Shown: piece after piece, positions 1 to 8,149 of the stretch
Layout of the letters: each line of letters starts with the position of its first letter
How positions within the stretch are numbered: the first letter of the stretch is position 1
Position numbers and translations under genes: made by a program
From: Neobacillus driksii
GTDB taxonomy: Bacteria > Bacillota > Bacilli > Bacillales > Cytobacillaceae
Direction: 5' to 3'
DNA length: 64,000 nucleotides
NCBI RefSeq assembly: GCF_013409995.1
Contig: NZ_JACCBX010000005.1
Location: forward strand, 248,001 to 312,000
Notes under the pieces: generated by a model
Told to the model about the DNA's origin: nothing
The model's input: only the letters and a program-made list of their open reading frames with translations
The model's database searches: none

Positions 1-1
1 G

Positions 2-1507
2 CTCGAAGAAGTTCCTGCAGGGCTTCAGGGTGAACTCCGCCCTTACCAGCAGCTGGGAATGAGCTGGCTCTGGTTCCTGCGACAATACGGATTTGGTGCT
101 GTCCTTGCCGATGACATGGGGCTTGGGAAAACAGTGCAACTAATCGCGTATCTTTTGAAGGTAAAAGAGGAAATCGGTGCACTACCGGAAATGGTGACAG
201 GCACCGAGGACGGAACGGATTCTAAGAAGGAAAAAACACCAGTTAAGGCTGCTTTGATTATCTGCCCAACTTCGGTTCTTGGTAACTGGCAGAAGGAGCT
301 TGAGCGTTTTGCTCCTGAGATAAATGTGTATTTGCATTACGGTTCAAACCGCTTGAAGGATGAAGCCTTTAAGGAAAAAATCAAAGATTCTGATGTTGTG
401 CTGACTTCGTATGGCTTAAGCCATATGGACTCAGAGGAGTTTGAGTCCATCCTGTGGAGTTCGATTTCCATTGATGAAGCACAGAATATCAAAAACGCCG
501 GGACGAAGCAGTCACGGGCGGTGCGGAGACTCCGCGGGGGACATCACATCGCATTGACTGGTACTCCGATGGAAAACCGATTATCTGAATTGTGGTCGAT
601 TTTTGATTTTACCAATCATGGCTATCTTGGCAGCTTGGGGCAGTTCCAGAAGAAATTTGTCATTCCGATTGAAAAGGATGAGAAAAAGGAAAAGGTCAAT
701 GAGCTACAGTCCTTAATCCGCCCATTCCTAATGAGAAGGACAAAAAAGGATGAAGAAGTGGCTCTCAATCTTCCTGACAAACAGGAGCAAAAAGAGTACT
801 GTCCGCTTACAACCGAACAGGCTTCCCTCTATGAGCAACTGGTCCGTGATACCTTTGCTGAAATTGAAAAGCTGTCAGGCTTTGAGCGCAAGGGGTTAAT
901 CTTACAAATGCTCAGCAGGCTGAAACAGCTTTGCAACCACCCTGCTCTTTATTTGAAGGAAAGATCTGCTGACAGACTGCTCCTTGATCGCTCAAATAAA
1001 TTGGAGAAGCTTGTCGACCTTGTTGACGCTGTTTTAGACTCAGGCGAAAGCTGTCTCATTTTCACGCAATATATCGAAATGGGTGAAATGATTCGTTCGA
1101 CAATTAAGAAGAAGTTTGGGGTGGAAGTGCCGTTCCTGAACGGAAGTGTACCAAAAACGCAGCGTGACGATATGATTGAACGTTTCCAAAATCAGGAGTT
1201 CCCGGTGTTCTTGCTTTCCTTGAAGGCTGGAGGAACGGGGCTGAACTTGACAGCAGCCAATCACGTGATCCATTACGACCGCTGGTGGAATCCAGCAGTC
1301 GAAAATCAGGCCACAGATAGAGCCTACCGGATTGGTCAATCCCGCTTCGTTCACGTGCACAAACTGATCTGTACCGGCACACTGGAAGAAAAAATCGACG
1401 CCATGCTTGAGAAAAAACAGCACCTTAACGACCAAATCATCCAAAGCGAAAACTGGATCACCGAGCTCTCCACCGACGAACTAAAAGATTTAGTTTACCT
1501 AGGATAG
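2..1507 (+). CDS. ywqA: SNF2/RapA-type helicase, C-terminal part (5' end cut by window)
   Basis: DEAD/H-box ATPase of the Swi2/Snf2 family; the protein runs off the left edge, leaving about 501 residues. Visible motifs in order: motif I DDMGLGKT, the ICPTSVLGNW block (Ia), DEAQ (motif II), LTGTPMENRL (III), then the second RecA lobe with KAGGTGLNL (V) and QATDRAYRIGQ (VI). Such enzymes translocate on double-stranded DNA and probably remodel protein-DNA complexes; the exact role of YwqA is not established. The ssbB-ywpF-fabZ-mbl order downstream fits the B. subtilis ywqA neighbourhood, though ywpJ and glcR are missing. The linker between motifs I and Ia carries an insertion that contains a reverse copy of the GGTGCCTGTCACC repeat found between genes elsewhere in the window. 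Confidence 0.93.
   Translation, partial: LEEVPAGLQGELRPYQQLGMSWLWFLRQYGFGAVLADDMGLGKTVQLIAYLLKVKEEIGALPEMVTGTEDGTDSKKEKTPVKAALIICPTSVLGNWQKELERFAPEINVYLHYGSNRLKDEAFKEKIKDSDVVLTSYGLSHMDSEEFESILWSSISIDEAQNIKNAGTKQSRAVRRLRGGHHIALTGTPMENRLSELWSIFDFTNHGYLGSLGQFQKKFVIPIEKDEKKEKVNELQSLIRPFLMRRTKKDEEVALNLPDKQEQKEYCPLTTEQASLYEQLVRDTFAEIEKLSGFERKGLILQMLSRLKQLCNHPALYLKERSADRLLLDRSNKLEKLVDLVDAVLDSGESCLIFTQYIEMGEMIRSTIKKKFGVEVPFLNGSVPKTQRDDMIERFQNQEFPVFLLSLKAGGTGLNLTAANHVIHYDRWWNPAVENQATDRAYRIGQSRFVHVHKLICTGTLEEKIDAMLEKKQHLNDQIIQSENWITELSTDELKDLVYLG
193..205 (-). repeat. REP-like head inside the helicase gene
   Basis: GGTGACAGGCACC, the exact reverse complement of the intergenic repeat GGTGCCTGTCACC. It is read in frame as part of M-V-T-G-T-E in the linker between helicase motifs I and Ia. 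All other copies in the window are intergenic. Confidence 0.7.
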
Positions 1508-1558
1508 CAGGTCGGTCCGATTGGGATAATTTGGCTAATAATACATTGATGTATATTT

Positions 1559-1593
1559 GGTGCCTGTCACCCACCTACGGTGGTGACAGCACC
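1559..1593. repeat. REP-like palindrome (GGTGCCTGTCACC)
   Basis: Head GGTGCCTGTCACC followed by GGTGGTGACAGCACC pairs as a long hairpin with a single bulge. It sits just behind the helicase stop codon and before its terminator. Same family as the copies at 3.57, 24.94, 34.81 and 51.28-51.41 kb. Confidence 0.75.
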
Positions 1594-1600
1594 GGCAATG

Positions 1601-1626
1601 AACCAGTCCTAAGACTGGTTTTTTTG
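1601..1626 (+). terminator. intrinsic terminator of the helicase gene
   Basis: Stem AACCAGTC / GACTGGTT with loop CTAA, followed by a T-run. Confidence 0.85.
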
Positions 1627-1721
1627 TTGTTATTGTTTCGTTTACTTTGTTGAAGGGTATACATTCAGTGAGGGGATTAAATACTATTGTACATAGACGT
1701 TACACTATATGAGGTTGTTAT

Positions 1722-2288
1722 ATGGCCACTAAGGAAAAAATCATTGAACTAATCGATAAGAATCAGAATGGGATTGAACATTTAATTGATAAGAAAATCC
1801 AAATTTGGACCGATTATGTTCTGTTTTCTGGGTTATGGTGGATGGGTCTCGGTTTATCCATTATTCCTTGGATTATTTGGTTTGTTATTAGGAAGAAGGA
1901 GAGTACGGATCGGTTACTTTATATTGCATTTTATGTCATGTCGATTTCTGTTTTATTGGACATAGTAGGAGACCAAATAGGATTATGGCATTATCGATAT
2001 CATGTCATTCCTGTGCTTCCGACCTACTTTCCCTGGGATATTACCTTAATGCCCTTAAGCGTAATTATATTAATACAGATTAAACCTAACGTTAATCCTT
2101 GGCTTAAGGCCATTTTCTTTGCACTTCTTGCCTCTTATGTCGGGGAACCTTTTTTTGATTGGCTAGGTGTATACGAGCCTAAAAATTGGAACTATAGTTA
2201 CTCTGTTCCGATCCAAATTGTTATCTATATGAGTGCACATTACCTCAGCGAGCGAAATAAATTCACAAAATTGAACCCTGAAGAATGA
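1722..2288 (+). CDS. CBO0543-type multi-pass membrane protein
   Basis: Membrane protein of 188 residues with about five hydrophobic segments after a charged N-terminal 25 residues. The Trp/Tyr-rich C-terminal block (W-N-Y-S-Y-S-V-P-I-Q then a helix and SERNKF) resembles the uncharacterised CBO0543 family common in spore formers. No enzyme motif is visible. A GAGGT sequence about 8 bases before the ATG serves as ribosome binding site. The gene stands alone between the helicase terminator and a shared terminator with the convergent 3D-domain gene. Family assignment rests on overall pattern; function unknown. Confidence 0.7.
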   Translation: MATKEKIIELIDKNQNGIEHLIDKKIQIWTDYVLFSGLWWMGLGLSIIPWIIWFVIRKKESTDRLLYIAFYVMSISVLLDIVGDQIGLWHYRYHVIPVLPTYFPWDITLMPLSVIILIQIKPNVNPWLKAIFFALLASYVGEPFFDWLGVYEPKNWNYSYSVPIQIVIYMSAHYLSERNKFTKLNPEE

Positions 2289-2332
2289 AAAAAGAGACCT
2301 AACATCTATTATGATGTAAAGATCTCTTTTAT
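2288..2332. terminator. shared bidirectional terminator
   Basis: AAAAGAGA / TCTCTTTT outer stem with an inner ACATC/GATGT pairing, between two convergent genes; T-runs on both strands. Confidence 0.8.
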
Positions 2333-2338
2333 CATTTC

Positions 2339-3412
2339 TTAGTTTAAGATGACAATTTTCACGGTTTTTCTGCCCCACGCGATAGCATGTGCATTGTCTG
2401 GCATTACCACATCGATTTTATGACCTTTGATTGCGCCGCCGGTGTCTCCTGCAATCGCTACACCATAGCCTTCTACCCATACTTTAGATCCCAATGGAAT
2501 CACAGATGGATCAACCGCAATTAATTTGATATTTGGATTTTCTTTAATATTATGGCCCATGTACGTAATATTTCCAGCTGATTGCCAGCTGTATGCAGTC
2601 GCCGTGACATACATTTCTGTGCCTGTCGTCGTACCAGCTGGTGCTGGCGTCGCAGCTGGTGCAGGAGCGTTTGCCGCTGCGATGGCTCTCGCTGCTTCTT
2701 GTTCCTGACGAACCTTCTGTTGCGCCGCTTGTACCTGAGCTTGAATTCCAGCCATTTCTTCATTTACTTGACTATATTTTTGTTGCATTACTGTTAAGGA
2801 TTCTTGGCTCTTTTGTAAATTAAAATCAAGTTCAGCCTGGTGTTTGGCAAGGTTTTCTTGTTCCACAGCCAAATGTTCTTCTTGCTCTGCAATGACTTTT
2901 ACATTTTCTTCGATTTTCTTAAGGTCGTTTTCTTGATCTTTAATAATATCATTATCTGCGTTAAACAGTGTTGTTACTGCACTAGCACGTTGAATAAGAT
3001 CTGCGACACTCTTAGATTCTAGGATGACATTGATTGCAACATTTAGTTTTTCATCCTCTTGCAAAGCCACTAACCTACTTTTCATCACATCTTTACGGTT
3101 ATGGATTTTATCCTCAAGGAAAACAATTTCCTCTTTTTTCTGTTCGATCAACTGACGAGTTTCATCAATTCTCTTCTGAGTTTCTGCTAAGGCTTCTCTA
3201 TTTTGTGTAATATACGTTTGAAGTTCTTCCATCTCTTTATTAAGCTTTTCAATTTCTTGGTTAATAGAGTTCTTCTCATTTGCCTTTTGTTCAAGCTCTT
3301 GCTCCACATTATGTAGCGCTTCCTTACTTGATTCTGCATGTACCACAACAGTACCTGACACCAATATTACGCATGTTAGAACTACGAAAATCATACGCCT
3401 TACAAGTTGCAT
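2339..3412 (-). CDS. secreted coiled-coil protein with C-terminal 3D domain
   Basis: Exported protein of 357 residues: Sec signal peptide (about 1-27, ending V-V-V-H-A), a long coiled coil rich in E, Q and K (about 30-235, PcsB/CwlO-like), an Ala/Pro linker, and a C-terminal 3D domain (about 265-357). The 3D domain shows its conserved Asp residues in AVDPSVIPLG, AGDTGG and KIDV; it has a double-psi barrel fold related to MltA-type lytic transglycosylases and is found in YocH, YuiC and Rpf-like proteins. Likely acts on or binds peptidoglycan during growth or stationary phase. Start supported by GAAGGGGG before the ATG. Substrate and partner are not visible from sequence. Confidence 0.85.
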   Translation of the reverse strand: MQLVRRMIFVVLTCVILVSGTVVVHAESSKEALHNVEQELEQKANEKNSINQEIEKLNKEMEELQTYITQNREALAETQKRIDETRQLIEQKKEEIVFLEDKIHNRKDVMKSRLVALQEDEKLNVAINVILESKSVADLIQRASAVTTLFNADNDIIKDQENDLKKIEENVKVIAEQEEHLAVEQENLAKHQAELDFNLQKSQESLTVMQQKYSQVNEEMAGIQAQVQAAQQKVRQEQEAARAIAAANAPAPAATPAPAGTTTGTEMYVTATAYSWQSAGNITYMGHNIKENPNIKLIAVDPSVIPLGSKVWVEGYGVAIAGDTGGAIKGHKIDVVMPDNAHAIAWGRKTVKIVILN

Positions 3413-3564
3413 ACGGTTTTCCCCCTTCTCTATTAATCTATTTATACCATGACAATGTACCAGTTATATTACAAAAATGTTAAAACTCTATCACAAATTG
3501 TCATATAACAGTGGAAAACAGTGTAAAACAATACAAACAGATGAGAAATAGAGGTAATTATTTC

Positions 3565-3617
3565 GGTGCCTGTCACCACCCGTGGACATTTTGCCTATTT
3601 TGTCCACGTGGGGTGGA
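3565..3617. repeat. REP-like element: head plus hairpin
   Basis: GGTGCCTGTCACC is followed by CCACCCGTGGACA paired with TGTCCACG...GGGTGG (two-base bulge). The head-plus-hairpin layout matches the copy near 51.3 kb, where TGTCCACC/GGTGGACA-type sequences recur. Confidence 0.75.
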
Positions 3618-3790
3618 CAGTTTGTTTCTGCATGTAATTTTTACGCGATGAGGTGGTAAGATTTTGAGGTTTTTGTACGCGCAAAGAAGTGGGAAAGAGG
3701 TTTTTTGTTGTTATTTATGGAGTGGTTTTGTCAAAATTGTGAAATATATGAGGCATTATGAATTTGGTTAGTATTAATCAAGTAAAAATG

Positions 3791-3825
3791 AAAAAAGGCT
3801 TCGGAATGCTTCCGAGGCCCTTTTA
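3791..3825 (-). terminator. terminator of the 131-aa gene
   Basis: GGCTTCGGAA / TTCCGAGGCC stem with a 3-base loop; T-run on the minus strand, shorter T-run on plus. Confidence 0.8.
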
Positions 3826-3868
3826 ACATGTTATCTGTTTGTCACTATTAACTTTCCATCCATTAGAA

Positions 3869-4264
3869 TTAGACTTCCAGCTTCTCCTGAGCTGATAAAA
3901 CCCTTGGGTTTTCTTTCTCACGTAATCCAACTCTTTTTCTCCGTATAGGCATTATAAAAGCGACTTTGTTGTCTTCCATAAAGGCAAAGTTTGTGAAGAT
4001 ATCGTAGGCGTCTTCCTCGGAAAGCGGCCTCTCTCCTTCGATCAACTGCAAGGATTGGTGGTGACAGTTAAATTGGGAGTTCGTCTCACGGATGTGGATA
4101 GTAACTCTAGATTGGTGAAGAGGGATAGAATAGTACGAATGTTGTGAAGATGGGTGGAAAGATTTTTTTGAGAGTAGCATGGCATCGTAGAATTCTGGTT
4201 TTCCTTTGATACGCATTTCCAAGGTACTCGGCCGTTCCCCAATAAATATTAATGAATTTGGCAT
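3869..4264 (-). CDS. unrecognised 131-aa protein
   Basis: I do not recognise this protein. It is soluble and basic, with no signal peptide or membrane segment. It has an N-terminal beta-rich stretch (N-S-L-I-F-I-G-E), a His/Ser-rich middle (HPSSQHSYYSIPLHQ) and an acidic segment (EGERPLSEEDAYDIF) before a basic RRKRVGLREKE tail. GGAGGT ten bases before the ATG and a strong downstream terminator support a real gene. It is divergent from an Xre-type regulator with a roughly 210-bp AT-rich gap, so it may be that regulator's target; this is inference from position only. Confidence 0.6.
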   Translation of the reverse strand: MPNSLIFIGERPSTLEMRIKGKPEFYDAMLLSKKSFHPSSQHSYYSIPLHQSRVTIHIRETNSQFNCHHQSLQLIEGERPLSEEDAYDIFTNFAFMEDNKVAFIMPIRRKRVGLREKENPRVLSAQEKLEV

Positions 4265-4473
4265 TATTTATTTAACCTCCATTGAGACAAATATTTACAT
4301 CAACATTTATTATTCGACAATAATTTTAATATTCCTTTTTTCTTCAAATAGATTCATATTAAATCTCATATTTGCATTGTTTTCACTCAAATCCTCGTGC
4401 ACATCCCTCACAATCGAACTATGACATTTCTTTTACCGTTAAGTTAAAAACAACAATTGTTTTATTGGCGGTG

Positions 4474-4890
4474 ATGAATGTGTCTTTATCGGAAAAATTG
4501 CGCAAGCTGCGCGACAATCGTAATTGGTCCCAGCAAACTCTAGCAGACATGATGAATATGGACCGCTCCACGGTGAGTCGGTACGAAACAGGAAAAAGCA
4601 TTCCCACCTACCAAACGGTCATCCGGTTTTCGGACCTTTATCAGGTAGACAAGGAATATTTAGTGGAGGAACTAGACCATTTGCTTCCGAAAACTGATTT
4701 GCTTGGTTATATGACGAAGGAAAGCCTAGAGGATCCTGATTTGGACATCATCCTGCAACTACTCCAGCAAGAGCCTGAATTGAAAAGGAACTTACTAGAT
4801 ATCTATCTCATGCCGCCAAAAAGGCGTGCGTTTTTTATGGATTTATTAACCTATCAGATTAAAGCTAGTAAAAAACATAGAAATATTTAA
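4474..4890 (+). CDS. Xre-family HTH transcriptional regulator
   Basis: Small DNA-binding regulator of about 138 residues. An HTH_3 domain occupies about residues 5-60 (SEKLRKLRDNRNWSQQTLAD, then R-S-T-V-S-R-Y-E-T-G-K-S-I-P); the C-terminal half is acidic and helical (DLDIILQLLQQEPELKR) and may dimerise. The frame runs further upstream, but those codons do not look coding. Either the ATG used here or a GTG two codons later is the start; GGTGAT lies four bases before the GTG, so the GTG may be the true one. Divergent from the 131-aa gene. Resembles SinR/SlrR-type proteins only in the HTH; ligand and targets unknown. Confidence 0.82.
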   Translation: MNVSLSEKLRKLRDNRNWSQQTLADMMNMDRSTVSRYETGKSIPTYQTVIRFSDLYQVDKEYLVEELDHLLPKTDLLGYMTKESLEDPDLDIILQLLQQEPELKRNLLDIYLMPPKRRAFFMDLLTYQIKASKKHRNI

Positions 4891-4994
4891 AAAAGTAGGC
4901 CGCTGATCGAGTATCAGAGGCCTTGAAAAATAAAACACAGGGGGTTTTGTACTAGTTTACCCGGCAAGAGAAAAATTATACACGCTTTATGAAC

Positions 4995-5023
4995 AAAAAA
5001 ATTCCGGCGCTGCCTGGCCGGAA
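4995..5023 (-). terminator. terminator of the ssbB operon
   Basis: On the minus strand TTCCGGC / GCCGGAA is followed by seven T. The stretch from the HTH stop to the 91-aa gene (about 270 bp) otherwise holds only a second weaker minus-strand hairpin near 4897-4925. Confidence 0.75.
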
Positions 5024-5159
5024 ATGGGGACTATTTTGGAGGGTATGTGTTATTTCTTTTAACAAAGGAACCTCTGCTACCGGGGAAAGTGTTTAAAAAA
5101 GGAACCATTTTAGACTTGCTAAAAATAATTCTAGTTACGACGTCAGCAGACGAAGTTTT

Positions 5160-5435
5160 TTAAAAGTGTGAGATATGGTCGTGAATTTCGGATGGTGTTT
5201 GTGTATGGTGATGTGTGGGGTAGGTTCTGATCGGGCTCCAATCTCTTTCCTTTAGCTGCCCTTTCATAATCCATTCTAGCTGGCTGATTCGTTTCTTTTG
5301 ATTGTTCAAGTTTTCATTGATCTCAGTGATCTTGTTTTGTAGATTGTCATTATTCTTATTGGCGCGGCCAACCATTTTTATCAAACTTTCAAGCAGCTGT
5401 TCTAAACTGGCGGCGACATCATCGTGATGTGTCAA
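5160..5435 (-). CDS. 91-aa coiled-coil protein coupled to ssbB
   Basis: Small soluble protein, mostly one predicted coiled coil (about residues 8-58, [20 protein letters not shown]), with a His/Thr/Pro-rich tail. It begins with TTG overlapping the ssbB stop as TTGA, and GGAGG lies ten bases upstream inside ssbB, so the two are translationally coupled. In B. subtilis the gene after ssbB is ywpG; this one has the position of ywpG, but I cannot claim homology. A role alongside single-stranded DNA handling or competence is inference from coupling. Confidence 0.65.
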   Translation of the reverse strand: MTHHDDVAASLEQLLESLIKMVGRANKNNDNLQNKITEINENLNNQKKRISQLEWIMKGQLKERDWSPIRTYPTHHHTQTPSEIHDHISHF

Positions 5436-5821
5436 AATGGCAGCTCCTCCTTCGTCACTGTAACCGTAACGGGTGTTGGCGGTTCAGCCTGTGTGTAGTT
5501 TGGCTTTGCGCCTAAGAAACGAATCGATTCGGCAACTACTTCTGTTACATACACACGCTTTCCCTCTTTGTTATCATAATGCCGGGTTTGCAGCCTGCCG
5601 GTAACCCCTACAACGGAACCCTTTCGACAGTATTGAACAGTATTCTCAGCAGGTTTTTTCCAGATTGTGCACTGTACAAAGTCTGCTTCTATTTCTCCAT
5701 GCTGGTTACGAAATTGACGGCTAACTGCCAATGTCACAGTAGTAACTGGCAGCCCATCACTTGTTTTTCTCAATTCTGGATCCCGCGTCAGCCTTCCAAC
5801 AAGCGTGACTTGATTGATCAT
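5432..5821 (-). CDS. ssbB: single-stranded DNA-binding protein SsbB
   Basis: OB-fold SSB of 129 residues. Hallmarks: [18 protein letters not shown] at the N-terminus, WKKPAEN, and V-T-G-R-L-Q-T-R at the end of the OB fold (about residue 105). The C-terminus EELPF is the usual acidic tip that recruits partner proteins. It is shorter than the replicative SsbA (about 170 residues) and matches competence-associated SsbB/YwpH, which protects incoming DNA and loads DprA/RecA. Location beside ywpF agrees. AGGAGAGGAG precedes the ATG. Confidence 0.93.
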   Translation of the reverse strand: MINQVTLVGRLTRDPELRKTSDGLPVTTVTLAVSRQFRNQHGEIEADFVQCTIWKKPAENTVQYCRKGSVVGVTGRLQTRHYDNKEGKRVYVTEVVAESIRFLGAKPNYTQAEPPTPVTVTVTKEELPF

Positions 5822-5851
5822 ACAATTTTCTCCTCTCCTTTTGATGGCTTT

Positions 5852-5880
5852 ATCATAGACCTTCTCGACCTAGGTGTAAA
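5852..5880 (-). promoter_or_regulatory. sigma-A promoter of ssbB
   Basis: Minus strand TTTACA - 17 bp - TATGAT. The AT-rich DNA just upstream (AAAACCCTAATTT) resembles half of a ComK box with one mismatch; that part is weak. Confidence 0.6.
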
Positions 5881-6031
5881 ATATTGAAATTAGGGTTTTA
5901 ATGGTATTTACTGCTTCAAAATTGATTTTTCAGCTAAGCCAAAATACCATAATGAAGGGATATTTTTTTAACAAAAGGCGTATTTGCAAAAAACGACAAA
6001 TATTTTTCGACATTTGTTTCCAGAACGGATA

Positions 6032-6040
6032 TGTTATAAT
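6032..6040 (+). promoter_or_regulatory. extended -10 promoter of ywpF
   Basis: TGTTATAAT, a consensus extended -10 (TGnTATAAT); the -35 region is poor (TTTGTT), as expected for this promoter type. Ribosome binding site follows about 22 bases later. Confidence 0.6.
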
Positions 6041-6076
6041 TTAGAAAATGAGATCGAGTAAGAGGAGGTATTGCCG

Positions 6077-6508
6077 ATGAAATCCTTTAAATTAGTCGCT
6101 TTGGAAGTTGTGGAGGATGGAAATTCCGTTGAAATCCCATTAGAGGATGGATTAATTATCAATAAAGAAAATGAAAGTGCTAGCTGGCTGCTTGAAGCCT
6201 ATACCGATTTATCCCTTTATGACTACTTCCAAAAAATCCACGAACAAAGCCGCGAGGTGATTGTACAAGCGGTAATTACCAAACGCGAAAATGATCCCGC
6301 CTATTTCCAAACTAAAATTGCATCACTCAACAAATTTCAGAACCACATTAGCGTCTTGTTTGAAGGCCGGCTGCGCCGTAACAGAAGTGATTACTCAGAA
6401 CTCCTGCTCGACAGCCTGCTCGAAAAAGGCCTTGGCGGTCAGGCGTTACTCGAAGAATTTAGGGACAAAATGAAGAGAAAACCAAAGCTAAAAATGAAGC
6501 ACGAATAA
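6077..6508 (+). CDS. ywpF: YwpF-like protein
   Basis: Soluble protein of 143 residues that opens M-K-S-F-K-L-V-A-L-E-V-V-E-D-G and continues PLEDGLIINKENE, matching YwpF next to ssbB in B. subtilis. No catalytic motif. The C-terminus is strongly basic (KMKRKPKLKMK). Start set at the ATG eight bases after GAGGAGG; a TTG two codons earlier is only two bases from it. Function unknown in the family. Confidence 0.88.
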   Translation: MKSFKLVALEVVEDGNSVEIPLEDGLIINKENESASWLLEAYTDLSLYDYFQKIHEQSREVIVQAVITKRENDPAYFQTKIASLNKFQNHISVLFEGRLRRNRSDYSELLLDSLLEKGLGGQALLEEFRDKMKRKPKLKMKHE

Positions 6509-6510
6509 TA

Positions 6511-6588
6511 AAAGGGCAGGCTGCATTGTACTGTTCCCCAAAAGTTAGAGTAACTTTTAGGGTCACATTACATGAGCCTGCCCCTTTT
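6511..6588. terminator. nested palindromic terminator between convergent genes
   Basis: Outer stem AGGGCAGGCT / AGCCTGCCC with A/T-tracts on both sides encloses a second stem CAAAAGTT / AACTTTT. Longer than an ordinary terminator; may be a domesticated palindromic repeat. Confidence 0.7.
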
Positions 6589-6593
6589 GCTAT

Positions 6594-6941
6594 TTATCTG
6601 TCTCTATTGTTACGATCGTTTGCGTCACGGTCGTCTTCAATCATATCTTCACCAGGTGTATTTCTGTCTCTCATCATGTCTTTGTCAGTATCAGTGTTAA
6701 TATCATTGTTGCGGTAATTAGTGTTTGTGTTGTTCAAATCATTATCATTGTTATCATTGTTATCATTGTTGCCGTTGTTGTCGTTACCGTCTAAATTGTT
6801 ATCATCGTCAAGTGGTGTATCCACTTCATCGTTTGTCGGCGGTGCAGGATTTTGATCATCATCATTATTATTATTACATCCCACTAACACAGACCCTGAT
6901 AGAAACACACTTGCTAGTAATAAAAACAGCTTTTTCTTCAA
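6594..6941 (-). CDS. Asn/Asp-rich lipoprotein
   Basis: Short exported lipoprotein of 115 residues. A type II signal peptide ends in the lipobox L-V-G-C (Cys22). The rest is almost entirely N, D and R: GNDNNGNNDNNDNND, then DRDANDRNNRDR. Such a sequence should be disordered and highly charged outside the membrane. TTG start with AAAGGGG nine bases upstream. No domain recognised; an in-frame low-complexity run suggests length variation among strains. Confidence 0.7.
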   Translation of the reverse strand: MKKKLFLLLASVFLSGSVLVGCNNNNDDDQNPAPPTNDEVDTPLDDDNNLDGNDNNGNNDNNDNNDNDLNNTNTNYRNNDINTDTDKDMMRDRNTPGEDMIEDDRDANDRNNRDR

Positions 6942-7025
6942 ACGTAAAAGCCCCTTTCAATGTAAAAAATATTGACCCTTTTATCGGTCTTATGTTATTT
7001 TCCCCAAGTATGAAAGGACTATTAC

Positions 7026-7055
7026 AAAAAAAATAATCGGAGAAACCTCCGACTA
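7026..7055 (-). terminator. fabZ terminator
   Basis: Minus-strand TCGGAG-GTTT-CTCCGA followed by ATTATTTTTTTT, directly behind the stop codon. Confidence 0.8.
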
Positions 7056-7478
7056 TTTTCCTAATGCAAACGTGATTTCCGCTTCACATGCGACTTCTCC
7101 ATCAACCGTAGCGACTGCTTTTCCTTTTCCTATTGGACCACGCAAGCGAATGATTTCAACTTCAAGTCGCAGTTGGTCACCCGGCTTAACTTGTCTTTTA
7201 AAACGACAGCCATCAATTCCAGCAAAAAATGCCAGTTTGCCGCGATTTTCTTCTTTTTTCAATACCGCAACTGCTCCCACCTGCGCAAGTGCCTCAACAA
7301 TTAGCACACCTGGCATTACCGGATAGTCAGGAAAATGACCATTGAAAAATTCTTCGTTTGCCGTCACATTTTTAATTCCGACAGCCTTAACCCCTTCTTC
7401 AACCTCTAAAATTTTATCTACAAGCAAAAATGGATAACGATGGGGAATAATTTCTTTTATTTGTTGCACATCTAACAT
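7053..7478 (-). CDS. fabZ: 3-hydroxyacyl-ACP dehydratase FabZ
   Basis: Hot-dog fold dehydratase of type II fatty-acid synthesis that converts (3R)-hydroxyacyl-ACP to trans-2-enoyl-ACP. Full length (141 residues). Signature residues: [11 protein letters not shown], then [20 protein letters not shown] with catalytic His48 and Glu62. GAGGAGG before the ATG. In B. subtilis fabZ (ywpB) is followed by flhP/flhO on the way to mbl; here only the small EpuA gene lies between. Confidence 0.96.
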   Translation of the reverse strand: MLDVQQIKEIIPHRYPFLLVDKILEVEEGVKAVGIKNVTANEEFFNGHFPDYPVMPGVLIVEALAQVGAVAVLKKEENRGKLAFFAGIDGCRFKRQVKPGDQLRLEVEIIRLRGPIGKGKAVATVDGEVACEAEITFALGK

Positions 7479-7531
7479 TTTTAGTACCTCCTCATAGGAA
7501 CAGATATATACATTTTACTATTAAGAGCATA

Positions 7532-7560
7532 CAAAAAGGAAGAGCCACTGGCCCTTCCTC
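7532..7560 (-). terminator. terminator of the epuA gene
   Basis: Minus-strand AGGAAG...CTTCCT stem, inner GCC/GGC, then TTTTTG. Confidence 0.65.
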
Positions 7561-7562
7561 GT

Positions 7563-7880
7563 TTATTTTTTTTCAACTAAATCAATAATATGTGTCCAAG
7601 TGGAGCCTTTTAACACATCTCCCGCATCCCCATTACCGAGCACACCATAGCCAAACGCGGCACCGGCTACCATAAAAACACCAGTAAAAATAACCAAAAG
7701 AAGTATTCTAAGCCAAATTGGGATCAAACGGATACGAATCCTTTTTTTTGCAACTTCAGCCTTTTGGGCTTTTTGAGCAACTTTAGAAGTCTTTTGAGTG
7801 GTAGTATCTTGCTGATCTGCGCCTTTTGCCTTTTTATACTCTTCCCTCGTCTTCACCTGGTTTAGATGATTTACTGACAT
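7563..7880 (-). CDS. EpuA-family single-pass membrane protein
   Basis: 105 residues: a Lys/Ala/Gln-rich cytoplasmic half, then a basic anchor KKRIRIRLIPIW, one transmembrane helix (about 60-82) and a short extracellular tail. This matches the EpuA family, often mis-annotated as an RNA polymerase beta subunit and usually found between mbl/flhOP and fabZ in Bacillaceae. Function unproven, thought to be envelope-associated. AAAGGGG eight bases before the ATG. Confidence 0.8.
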   Translation of the reverse strand: MSVNHLNQVKTREEYKKAKGADQQDTTTQKTSKVAQKAQKAEVAKKRIRIRLIPIWLRILLLVIFTGVFMVAGAAFGYGVLGNGDAGDVLKGSTWTHIIDLVEKK

Positions 7881-8092
7881 CTCTTATTCCCCTTTAACCG
7901 AAATCTGTCTATAGTAATTGGACATATAGTGTGTCCATTCTTCTGCTGTTTTTTTCGTTTTACCTAATATTATACTCTATTTTATAAAAAAATTAGGGAA
8001 TAGACAGTATTTTTTTGCAGAAAAAGTATTTCCATGGCAAAAAGTGGCGAAAACTTTTAGTTGCGGTGGGGTTTTTCACGCCCTCAAAACAT

Positions 8093-8126
8093 AAAAAAGT
8101 CCAATGATCAGATCATTAGACTTTTT
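8093..8126. terminator. mbl terminator
   Basis: AAAAAGTCCAATGATC pairs with GATCATTAGACTTTTT; T-runs on both strands. The 270 bp between epuA and mbl hold nothing else I can support. Confidence 0.85.
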
Positions 8127-8149
8127 CAATGGTAAGATGTCCTACCTTA

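Larger units (their letters stand above)
3413..3868. other. 456-bp intergenic region: REP-like element, no gene
   Basis: Holds the upstream region of the 3D-domain gene, one REP-like element (head at 3565, hairpin to about 3617) and the terminator of the next gene. No open frame with a ribosome binding site was seen on either strand. Confidence 0.7.

Noticed and set aside
1040..1444. Minus-strand frames opposite the helicase
   Set aside because: Antisense shadows of conserved helicase motifs, no start signals.
4372..4473. 34-codon N-terminal extension of the HTH protein
   Set aside because: No ribosome binding site and no similarity to HTH-family N-termini; the HTH starts right after the chosen start.
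7563..7880. RNA polymerase beta subunit
   Set aside because: A common mis-annotation of EpuA proteins; the 105-residue single-pass membrane protein shares nothing with RpoB.
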